DNA of 5,534 nucleotides from Candidatus Ethanoperedens thermophilum (GTDB lineage Archaea > Halobacteriota > Methanosarcinia > Methanosarcinales > EX4572-44): assembly GCA_012910725.1 (NCBI GenBank), contig WNEG01000062.1, positions 1 through 5,534 on the forward strand, given 5' to 3'. A model generated the notes under the pieces. The model was not told where the DNA came from and did no database searches. It was given only the letters and a program-made list of their open reading frames with translations. The first letter of the stretch is position 1, and each line of letters starts with the position of its first letter. A program made the position numbers and the translations under genes. This document shows positions 1-5,325 of the stretch, in pieces.

Positions 1-83
1 CACTTCTCTGTTCTCTCTTTTTTGTAATGGTCGGTTGGATGCACAACACAACGACTAACATAAATGACATCAGTAAGGAATAC

Positions 84-145
84 AACCACAGAGAGCACAG
101 AAAGGTCGATTTAAAAACTCTGTGCTCTCTGTGTCCTCTGTGGTT
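84..145. repeat. Imperfect inverted repeat built from 9-base CTCTGTG units
   Basis: The left arm (84-101) reads AACCACAGAG then AGCACAGA. The right arm (118-145) is made of three 9-base-period steps of the CTCTGTG type and ends in TGGTT. Bases 84-93 pair with 136-145 and 94-101 pair with 119-126. The 9 bases 127-135 are left as a bulge because the left arm has one 9-base unit fewer, and a loop of 17 bases separates the arms. The layout suggests a palindromic intergenic repeat that lost or gained one unit in one arm. Similar 'CTCTGTG...CTCTGTGGTT' intergenic repeats occur in diverse prokaryotic genomes (from memory, not searched). It could fold in RNA on either strand. Confidence 0.7.
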
Positions 146-322
146 TTCCAAAACTTTATTTCAAAAAACTGCACACAACGCGAGCAGAAAATATGTATCG
201 AATTTCAGTAGCAAGAGTAGAAAGTGCGTTTATACTTTCCTATACGTTCAAAAATATCAAAAAGTCTCCGGGGTTTTGGTCACTTCAACGCGTACACAAA
301 GACCATTATCTATTTGAGGATT

Positions 323-358
323 ATTCAGTCCATCGATAACGTTTATGTATGGCTGAAT
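323..358 (-). terminator. Possible 3' hairpin after dphB
   Basis: Bases 323-328 plus 330-333 (ATTCAG, CCAT) pair with 349-358 (ATGGCTGAAT), leaving a single-base bulge at 329 and a 15-base loop. It starts 17 bases past the dphB stop on the minus strand, so it could shape or protect the end of the cbiA-dphB transcript. No T-run follows it, so it is not a classic terminator. It may just be a palindrome. Confidence 0.3.
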
Positions 359-374
359 AGTTACCTAAACTTTT

Positions 375-1205
375 TCATTTTCTTTCATAGAGATTGAACT
401 CCTCGAAAGAGTTGCTCTGATTAAGAATATTCCCCGGAGCATCTGCAAAGACTATAAGTGCCTCTGCTTCTATAAAATGAAGATTTGCCGGTATGCATAA
501 GATGTGCAGAGGATCTCCGAAATCCACGTGTTTCAGGTTTTCAAGATAATCTGCTTTGACCACTGGTGCAAAAGAACCTGCTCTTGCAATCCCAACACCA
601 ATACAGTTTGAGATCGCTTCACCGCCTGTTTCTTCTTCTACCTGTAACAACAGTTCAATTCCCTGGTTTATGCTCATGCATCCAATATTTTTATCTATGT
701 CAAGAAATATTAGTGTGTGCAGATTGTTTTTCTGGTTAAGTTCAATCGTATCGTAAGGTGTATGAGATCTGATGATTTTTTCTTTTCGGGTATAAGGATG
801 TGGTATTGTTGCTGACTTTCCAAATCGGTAGTTTTGAAGGCCGCAGAGGCCGCAGACTGCTGATATGATAGACGCCCCATGAATGATCCGTGTACCAATC
901 CCAAGTTTTTTTGCTCTCAGTCGAAGATCGATGTGAGTAGTTGAAACCATTGCATCACCACCTGTTAAAAACACGATGTTCTTGCTGATTGCATCTTTTA
1001 GCCACCAGTTGTTTGTTTCAACGTCTTCCCGCTCTAAAAGGTGAACCTTTTTGCAATAGAACTTCTCAAGCTGCTTGATGTTTGTACCAGTAACAAGTGA
1101 GGTGTAGCATTCAAGGTATATCTTATCAGCACTTCGTATTGCTTCGAGCCCTCTCAAGCTTACGTCTTTTTCATCGTACAGTCCAAGTCCTATAAATGTC
1201 AGCAT
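375..1205 (-). CDS. dphB: Diphthine synthase (diphthamide biosynthesis methyltransferase)
   Basis: This enzyme uses S-adenosylmethionine to methylate the 3-amino-3-carboxypropyl group on the target histidine of archaeal elongation factor 2. That is the second step of diphthamide synthesis, after Dph2 and before Dph6. The 276-residue protein is slightly above the family's usual length of about 255-270. It has the tetrapyrrole-methylase fold signature: MLTFIGLGLYDEKDVS at the N-terminus, TGGDAMVSTTHIDL at 81-94 (SAM-binding), HGASIISAVCGLCGLQNYRFG at 109-129, and a C-terminal block with GIARAG, DFGDP and LHFIEAEAL. The ATG at 1205 is one base after the cbiA stop. An AAGGGA Shine-Dalgarno-like stretch at 1211-1216 lies inside the last cbiA codons, so translation is probably coupled. 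The protein should be cytoplasmic. No key residue looks missing. Confidence 0.95.
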   Translation of the reverse strand: MLTFIGLGLYDEKDVSLRGLEAIRSADKIYLECYTSLVTGTNIKQLEKFYCKKVHLLEREDVETNNWWLKDAISKNIVFLTGGDAMVSTTHIDLRLRAKKLGIGTRIIHGASIISAVCGLCGLQNYRFGKSATIPHPYTRKEKIIRSHTPYDTIELNQKNNLHTLIFLDIDKNIGCMSINQGIELLLQVEEETGGEAISNCIGVGIARAGSFAPVVKADYLENLKHVDFGDPLHILCIPANLHFIEAEALIVFADAPGNILNQSNSFEEFNLYERK

Positions 1206-1206
1206 G

Positions 1207-2550
1207 TCATTCCCTTTTGTATTTTTTGCATTGTTCTATGAATCTATTAAATGGCGTGTTTGAAGGATGTATGTGGGTATAACTTGCCAGTGCACGTTCA
1301 TAGATCAACCCGTCAAACCCTTCACTCACACCTTTTCCACGCTTCATTTTATAAGCAAAGTGCTGGTCGTGCTCACAGCTTGTTGTAGAGTAGTGAAACT
1401 CATGTCCAAGCAATATTGCACCTTTTTTTGTTAGAATATTATCATTTATGGTGTGTGCATTTGTATAGCCAAGAGCCTGCAAGTGCTGCGTCATCTTGCT
1501 CTGGGCATCGAACACACCACACATCGAATAGGTATTGTGATCAACTTCCAGTGTTTTGCCAAGGTATAATAGTGCACCACACTCCCCATAGATCGGCATT
1601 CCATTACAAGCTGCTTTTTTTATTTGCTCTCGTGAAGAAGACTTTGAAAGTGCCTCTGCGTACAGTTCTGGATACCCGCCTCCAAGGTATAGTCCATCCA
1701 CATCCGGAAGCTCTTCTTTCATTGGACTGAAGAATTCAAGTTGTGCATACCTTCGCAGGTGATCAAAAGTATCCTGGTAGTAAAAGCAGAAGCTCTCATC
1801 AAAAGCGATACCGATATTCACATCACGAACTTGTGATGCCAACTCTTCTTTTTCTACTGCTGTCTCCTGTGTGTCTGCTGTTTTTGCAATTTCCAGAAGC
1901 TGTTCCAGATCCACATGCTCTCTTATGATTCTTGCAAGCTGCGCTTCCGAAGAAGCTGTTGTTTCGTATGCCATGTGCAAGCCAAGATGTCGTGAAGGTG
2001 TGTGGATTTGAGGATTCTTTGGAACTGCCCCAATAACCGGGATGTCGATGTGTGCTTTTCGCAGTGCTTCTGTGATTATGTTCGTGTGGCGGGGGCTTCC
2101 AACTCTATTGAGTATGATTCCACTGAGAGAAAGCTGTGGGTCAAAGCTTGCGTACCCGTTTATCACAGCAGCAGCACTTTGCCCCATCCCTTTTGCATCA
2201 ACCACAAGGATTACTGGCAGGTGTAGTGTTTTGGCAACATGCGCTGTGCTTGCAAGTTCTCCTTCGAGACCATCGAATAATCCCATGACACCTTCCACAA
2301 CAGCAATATCAGCGTCTGATGCGGCATGATTAAACGAAACGATTACACCCTGTTCCCCCATCATATAAGTGTCAAGATTGCGTGAAGCCCGGTTCGTTAT
2401 AGCTGTGTGATGTGTTGGATCAATAAAATCCGGCCCAACTTTAAACGCCTGCACAGTGTGGTCCTGTGATAATGCTGCCATGATGCCTGTGGCTATAGTT
2501 GTCTTACCACTACCGCTACTGGTGCCTGCAATAATTATACCTGGAATCAT
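1207..2550 (-). CDS. cbiA: Cobyrinate / Ni-sirohydrochlorin a,c-diamide synthase (CbiA/CfbB family)
   Basis: This is an ATP- and glutamine-dependent amidase that converts the a and c acetate side chains of a tetrapyrrole to amides. In cobalamin synthesis the substrate is cobyrinate (CbiA); in coenzyme F430 synthesis it is Ni-sirohydrochlorin (CfbB). From the ATG at 2550 the protein has 447 residues. It shows a P-loop GTSSGSGKTT (9-18), VGPDFIDP (38-45), EGVMGLFDG (86-94), then a class I glutamine amidotransferase domain with GGGYPELYAEAL (290-301), catalytic Cys324 in YGECGALL, GHEFHYS (382-388) and a terminal SYTHIH. The frame continues to a TTG at 2589, but 2550 is preferred: the family starts just before the P-loop strand, and GAGGT at 2556-2560 lies five bases upstream. 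The gene is followed by dphB after one base. No cfb or cbi neighbours are visible, so the substrate is undecided; an F430 role applies only if the organism makes F430. Confidence 0.92.
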   Translation of the reverse strand: MIPGIIIAGTSSGSGKTTIATGIMAALSQDHTVQAFKVGPDFIDPTHHTAITNRASRNLDTYMMGEQGVIVSFNHAASDADIAVVEGVMGLFDGLEGELASTAHVAKTLHLPVILVVDAKGMGQSAAAVINGYASFDPQLSLSGIILNRVGSPRHTNIITEALRKAHIDIPVIGAVPKNPQIHTPSRHLGLHMAYETTASSEAQLARIIREHVDLEQLLEIAKTADTQETAVEKEELASQVRDVNIGIAFDESFCFYYQDTFDHLRRYAQLEFFSPMKEELPDVDGLYLGGGYPELYAEALSKSSSREQIKKAACNGMPIYGECGALLYLGKTLEVDHNTYSMCGVFDAQSKMTQHLQALGYTNAHTINDNILTKKGAILLGHEFHYSTTSCEHDQHFAYKMKRGKGVSEGFDGLIYERALASYTHIHPSNTPFNRFIEQCKKYKRE

Positions 2551-2555
2551 GGCCA

Positions 2556-2560
2556 ACCTC
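2556..2560 (-). promoter_or_regulatory. Ribosome binding site that fixes the cbiA start
   Basis: On the minus strand AGAGGTT lies five bases before the ATG at 2550 and matches the anti-Shine-Dalgarno core GAGGT. The upstream TTG at 2589 has no comparable site, so this decides in favour of the shorter protein. Confidence 0.65.
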
Positions 2561-2626
2561 TGGTGTATGGACAGTTCGGAAAAACGCAATCATCACGAAC
2601 AGACAAGAGAGATACATCCATAGAAA

Positions 2627-2640
2627 GATAAAAAAGTATC
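2627..2640 (-). promoter_or_regulatory. Weak candidate TATA element for the cbiA-dphB operon
   Basis: The minus strand reads GATACTTTTTTATC here. The T/A-rich core at 2628-2635 could serve as an archaeal TATA box and would place a transcription start near 2606, giving a leader of about 55 bases before the cbiA ATG. It is a poor match to TTTATATA and no clear BRE is seen, so this is only a candidate. The hairpin array begins about 25 bases further upstream. Confidence 0.22.
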
Positions 2641-2665
2641 GCCAACATGCGCAAAACATACAGGT

Positions 2666-3048
2666 CTTGATTGCTTCGCAACTTGATTACTTCGTAATCA
2701 AGAGTTATTCAAGAATTATTTTCTGCACTCGATTGCTAACGCAATCGAGAATCAATTTCTGTACAACGAAGTTGTGCAGTGCTTCTCGCAATCAAGAGTT
2801 ATTTTCTGCACTCGATTGCTAACGCAATCGAGAATCAATTTCTGTACAACGAAGTTGTGCAGTGCTTCTCGCAATCAAGAGTTACTGGTATTTTTCTGCA
2901 GAACAAAGTTGTGCAGTGCTTCTCGCAATCAGGAGTTATTTCCGCACACGAAGTGTGTGGTTCTGCATACGCAGTATGCAGTTCTGTACAACGAAGTTGT
3001 GCAGTGCTTCTCGCAATCAAGAGTTATTTCTGCTCGCGTTGTGTGCAG
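2666..3048. repeat. Array of short palindromic hairpins (larger array)
   Basis: Two hairpin classes share a connecting segment. Class B has arms of the CTTGATTGC / GCAATCAAG type: 2666-2681 (right arm truncated), 2682-2702 (loop TTC), 2728-2749 and 2811-2832 (loop TAAC). Class A has arms of the CTGCACAAC / GTTGTGCAG type: 2759-2779, 2842-2862 and 2984-3004 (loop GAA), 2942-2960 (CCGCACAC arms, loop GAA), 2963-2981 (CTGCATAC arms, loop GCA), and degenerate copies at 2896-2916 and 3030-3048. Between them runs TGCTTCTC, then a solitary class B right arm GCAATCAAG, then AGTTATTT. It is not CRISPR: there are no unique spacers and no fixed period. Reading frames crossing it are periodic artefacts. 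The array lies between the end of elp3 and the cbiA start, so it could sit in the elp3 3' region or upstream of the cbiA promoter. Function unknown. Confidence 0.9.
2716..2884. repeat. 83-bp tandem duplication inside the larger array
   Basis: Bases 2716-2801 and 2799-2884 are identical over 86 positions, giving a period of 83. Each unit holds one class B hairpin, a short AATCAATTT linker, one class A hairpin and the TGCTTCTC-GCAATCAAG-AGTTA connector. Exact identity, against the decayed copies to the right (2896-3048), indicates a recent duplication or recent gene conversion. The second copy is followed by an extra CTGGTA-containing stretch not present in the first. Confidence 0.92.
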
Positions 3049-3096
3049 TTTCTCGTAAGCATTCTCACTCCTTGAAGAGATGTTACATAAGAGGTG

Positions 3097-3162
3097 GGTG
3101 AGTGAGCGGATATTGGGAGTGGGGGTTAGAATATTAAAAAAAAGTTTTCCCGCTCACTCACC
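3097..3162. repeat. 13-bp perfect inverted repeat with 40-base spacer
   Basis: GGTGAGTGAGCGG (3097-3109) is the exact reverse complement of CCGCTCACTCACC (3150-3162). A weaker inner pairing, ATATT (3110-3114) with AATAT (3130-3134), extends the stem with a G-rich loop. An A8 run at 3136-3143 becomes T8 on the minus strand. It may be a terminal-inverted-repeat mini-element, a structured RNA, or a distal terminator for elp3. I see no target-site duplication on its flanks. Confidence 0.7.
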
Positions 3163-3170
3163 TGTATGTA

Positions 3171-3284
3171 CTATTCAATCGTATATATGACTTTCGCAAA
3201 CAAAGGCTTTGGGACTATGACATCAATGTGGCTTCTTTTTTTTCTTACATCTAAATCGTTTACATGGTGTAAGGTTTTGAAGTT
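3171..3284 (-). pseudogene. Protein-like fragment without a start (possible gene remnant)
   Basis: Between a TAA at 3285-3287 and a TAG at 3171-3173 the minus strand encodes 37 residues with no start codon near the beginning; the centre reads DVRKKRSHIDVIVPKPLFAK. The composition is more protein-like than chance frames nearby, and a separate short frame upstream in another phase opens with MNQDLPEHSSRQKRER before a stop. Together they could be a frameshifted, decayed gene, but I recognise no family. A coincidental open frame is equally possible. Confidence 0.2.
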
Positions 3285-3371
3285 TTAGTGACTCATCTCT
3301 CACGTTTTTGACGACTTGAATGTTCTGGCAAATCTTGATTCATCTCTTAACCGAACACCGATGCAAAAACG

Positions 3372-4964
3372 TTATAATTTTTTTATCATGTAACATCCTT
3401 CTTGCTTATATCCAAGCTTGCGGTAGTATTCTCTTACTCCAACTCCACTGATAATTGCTATTTTTTTATATCCTGCATCCTGTGCAATTCCTTCTGCCGT
3501 GTGCAGCAGCTTCTCTCCATATCCCTGGTGCTGCCATGCCTCTTTATCTTTTGTTCCCACCGGCACAAGTTTTCCATAGACATGAAGCTCTCTTATAAGC
3601 GCTGCATTTTCAAGTTCGCTTCGGTGTGTGTGACATGGAAATCGCAGACGTACAAATCCAATAACAATCTTCTGTATTATATCCTCATACGAAATAAAGT
3701 GCTCGATACCGTCACATGCTGGGTAGGTGTGGATTTGCTGGGTGACGTCCCCCGGGTATCTGCCTTTTAATTGCTGGTGTCCCACTTCTCTGCACCTGAT
3801 GCACTGGCAGCTTTTTCCCATGTCAGCAAGTCGTTTCGCTGCAAGCTGCCTAATATGGCTTTTGGTAACTCCTGCAAGTATCTGCTGCACTGGTATGTCG
3901 CGCTGTACTCGCTGTAGACGCACGTACATGGGAAGGATTGATTTAATCTGTGCAATCAATTCAACAGCCGCCCCATTCTCGAGAGGTGTGTAATCACCAG
4001 CACGCCAGAGTTTTTCAAGTTCTGTCCCCGGTGTTACAAGTGTTGGGTAAATCTTAAGATAGTCGGGCATAAAATCTGAGTTTTCAAAGAGATGCTTGAA
4101 TACCTGCAGGTCACTTGCTGGTGTTGTCCCTGGCAGTCCAGGCATCATGTGAAATCCAACTTTAAAACAACTGTTCCGTAGAAGTGTATTTGCTTGTATC
4201 GTATCCTCCACTGTGTGCCCACGATTTATGTTCTGCAGGATGGTGTTGTCGGTTGTTTGAACACCAAGTTCTACTTTTGTTGCACCAAGTTTGAGAATGC
4301 CGTCAATATGTTTTTCTTTTGAATAATCCGGCCGTGTTTCAATGGTCATACCAACATTTCTAATCTCAGCCGTTTCATTGATTCTTTGCAGTTCCAAAAG
4401 ATTCAGGTTAGAACGATTATTTTCTGAGTTTCCGCGATCATTTAATGCAGCAAAGCACTCTTTTATAAACCATTGCTGGTAACTGGTGTCACGTGCTGTG
4501 AACGTACCACCCATGATGATTAGCTCTGCTTTATCAACAGGATGCCCTATGTTTCGTAGCTGGCGTATACGAGCTGCTACCTGTTTGTATGGGTGATAAT
4601 TATGTTCAACTGCTCGCAGCGACGCTGGCTCACTTCCCATGTAACTTTGTGCTGATTTAAATGGTGTATCTGGTCCACCCGGGCAGGGTATGCATTTTCC
4701 ATGTGGACAGGGTGCCGGGGAAGTCATGGCTGCAATCACCGCAACCCCTGAAATAGTGCGCACCGGTTTTTTTTGTAGCATAGAGAGTGCTGCTGTTTTC
4801 TCGTAATCATTGCAGAAAGCTAAAACATCAGCATTGGATGGGATTTTATTCAGACCGCAGGTTTTTGCAATCTTCTTCTTTTCCATGGCAAGGCTTTTGG
4901 AATCTGTGATTTCGTTACTTATTATCTTCTGGATCAGTTTCCGGTAGGCGTGTTCAATTTCCAT
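3372..4964 (-). CDS. elp3: Elp3-type tRNA uridine(34) 5-carboxymethyl modification enzyme (radical SAM / GNAT)
   Basis: Archaeal Elp3 acts alone to build the cm5 group on wobble uridine U34 of tRNA, using acetyl-CoA and a radical SAM reaction. From the ATG at 4964 the protein has 530 residues, normal for archaeal Elp3. The N-terminal helical tRNA-binding part is followed by the 4Fe-4S motif CPHGKCIPC (Cys86, Cys91, Cys94), SYMGSEPASLRA (107-118), VDKAELIIMGGTFTAR (143-158), ETRPD (209-213), ELGVQT (232-237), NRGHTVEDT (247-255), HMMPGLPGT (272-280) and LKIYPTLVTPGT (303-314). The zinc-type cysteines are in CQCIRCREVG (386-395). The C-terminal GNAT domain has RELHVYG (458-464), the acetyl-CoA loop QHQGYGEKLL (478-487) and REYYRKLGY (511-519). 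An in-frame TTG at 5045 is rejected because the extra 27 residues come from the hairpin array and promoter region. No Shine-Dalgarno is seen before 4964, so the mRNA may be leaderless or short-leadered. Confidence 0.95.
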   Translation of the reverse strand: MEIEHAYRKLIQKIISNEITDSKSLAMEKKKIAKTCGLNKIPSNADVLAFCNDYEKTAALSMLQKKPVRTISGVAVIAAMTSPAPCPHGKCIPCPGGPDTPFKSAQSYMGSEPASLRAVEHNYHPYKQVAARIRQLRNIGHPVDKAELIIMGGTFTARDTSYQQWFIKECFAALNDRGNSENNRSNLNLLELQRINETAEIRNVGMTIETRPDYSKEKHIDGILKLGATKVELGVQTTDNTILQNINRGHTVEDTIQANTLLRNSCFKVGFHMMPGLPGTTPASDLQVFKHLFENSDFMPDYLKIYPTLVTPGTELEKLWRAGDYTPLENGAAVELIAQIKSILPMYVRLQRVQRDIPVQQILAGVTKSHIRQLAAKRLADMGKSCQCIRCREVGHQQLKGRYPGDVTQQIHTYPACDGIEHFISYEDIIQKIVIGFVRLRFPCHTHRSELENAALIRELHVYGKLVPVGTKDKEAWQHQGYGEKLLHTAEGIAQDAGYKKIAIISGVGVREYYRKLGYKQEGCYMIKKL

Positions 4965-4993
4965 TATATAAACAAAACAAAGTACAGAGGAAA

Positions 4994-5007
4994 CATTTAT
5001 GATTTTC
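4994..5007 (-). promoter_or_regulatory. Candidate BRE/TATA promoter for elp3
   Basis: On the minus strand GAAAAT (5002-5007) fits the archaeal BRE pattern RNWAAW and is followed by CATAAATG, a passable TATA box. Transcription would start about 25 bases downstream, roughly 6-9 bases before the ATG at 4964. That fits the absence of a ribosome binding site. A second AT-rich run, TTTATATA, directly touches the ATG and is too close to act as a TATA box for this start. The smaller hairpin array begins immediately upstream. Confidence 0.35.
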
Positions 5008-5010
5008 GGT

Positions 5011-5170
5011 CTCTTGATTATTTCTGCACTTGATTGCTGGCGCAATCAAGAGTTATTTTCTGCACAACGAAGTTGTGTAGTGCTCGCGCAATCAAGAGTT
5101 ATTTCTGCACAACGAAGTTGTGTAGTGCTCGCACAATCAAGAGTTATTTTCTGCACACGGAGTGTGCAGG
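5011..5170. repeat. Array of short palindromic hairpins (smaller array)
   Basis: This has the same building blocks and orientation as the array at 2666-3048. A class B hairpin at 5029-5050 has perfect 9-bp arms CTTGATTGC / GCAATCAAG around TGGC. It is followed by AGTTATTTT and three class A hairpins: 5060-5080 and 5105-5125 (CTGCACAAC / GTTGTGTAG, loop GAA) and 5151-5169 (CTGCACAC / GTGTGCAG, perfect, loop GGA). The first two belong to a near-exact 45-bp tandem repeat (5060-5104 and from 5105) with one G/A difference plus an extra T at the end of the second copy. A partial piece, TCTTGATTATTTCTGCA, opens the array at 5012. It lies between the elp3 promoter region and the truncated toxin gene, and ends within a few bases of that gene's premature stop. 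Confidence 0.9.
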
Positions 5171-5172
5171 TT

Positions 5173-5319
5173 TTAATATGCATCAAGATTTGCTTTCTCG
5201 ATGATACTTCCATCATTTAATCCCCGAGCTTCATCGTAAACAGAAAATACATCGTGATGTGAACTCCGCAACCACTTAGCAACTGCAGGACCCGTGCATT
5301 CATCTACAAGGAACCTCAT
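5173..5319 (-). pseudogene. Truncated DUF5615 PIN-like toxin
   Basis: From ATG at 5319 the frame gives 48 residues, opening MRFLVDECTGPAVAKWLRSS and continuing HDVFSVYDEARGLNDGSIIEKA before a TAA at 5173-5175. This is the typical N-terminal half of DUF5615 (PIN-like, Mut7-C related) proteins, usually about 110-120 residues, which pair with DUF433 antitoxins. The first acidic cluster (Asp6, Glu7) is present. The family's following strand and its conserved ITNDKDFGE-type acidic motif, expected right after the last residues, are missing. The last array hairpin lies immediately beyond the stop, and the lost part is not found on its other side. The gene starts six bases after the DUF433 stop, as in an intact toxin-antitoxin operon. 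The product is probably inactive as a nuclease; a short peptide might still bind the antitoxin. Confidence 0.8.
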
Positions 5320-5325
5320 GTCTAT

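Larger units (their letters stand above)
1..374. other. Intergenic region downstream of dphB, no supported gene
   Basis: I see no credible gene here. The plus-strand reading frame open over 27-317 has low-complexity, unrecognisable content and runs through an inverted repeat. The region holds a large imperfect inverted repeat at 84-145 and a smaller hairpin at 323-358, each listed separately. A run of six T at about 18-23 on the plus strand could end a transcript entering from outside the window, but there is nothing to confirm that. Confidence 0.6.
3049..3371. other. Intergenic region downstream of elp3
   Basis: No complete gene is visible. It contains a 13-bp inverted repeat at 3097-3162, a T8 run on the minus strand (3136-3143) inside that repeat's loop, a T8 run on the plus strand (3236-3243), and a near-palindromic TATA-like stretch GTATATATGA at 3181-3190 that could be read from either strand. 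A protein-like minus-strand segment without a start is listed separately. The minus-strand T5 at 3364-3368, a few bases after the elp3 stop, is the nearest possible termination signal for elp3. Confidence 0.5.

Noticed and set aside
27..317. Plus-strand 96-codon frame
   Set aside because: It shows no recognisable motif, runs through the 84-145 inverted repeat and lacks a ribosome binding site.
1416..2329. Several plus-strand frames opposite cbiA
   Set aside because: They are antisense shadows of a well-conserved minus-strand gene, with no family-like content.
2551..2589. 13-residue extension of CbiA from a TTG at 2589
   Set aside because: The ATG at 2550 has a good ribosome binding site and places the P-loop at the usual distance from the N-terminus; the TTG has neither.
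2666..3048. CRISPR array
   Set aside because: The repeats are short palindromes at irregular spacing and the segments between them are themselves repeated. There are no unique spacers of uniform length, no leader and no cas genes.
2774..3101. Overlapping open frames on both strands across the larger array
   Set aside because: Their translations are periodic (recurring CFSQSRV, CSASRNQEL) and follow the DNA repeats in several frames at once, which marks them as artefacts.
4965..5045. 27-residue N-terminal extension of Elp3 from a TTG at 5045
   Set aside because: The start lies inside a class B hairpin and the extension crosses the likely promoter. Archaeal Elp3 length and sequence begin at the ATG at 4964.
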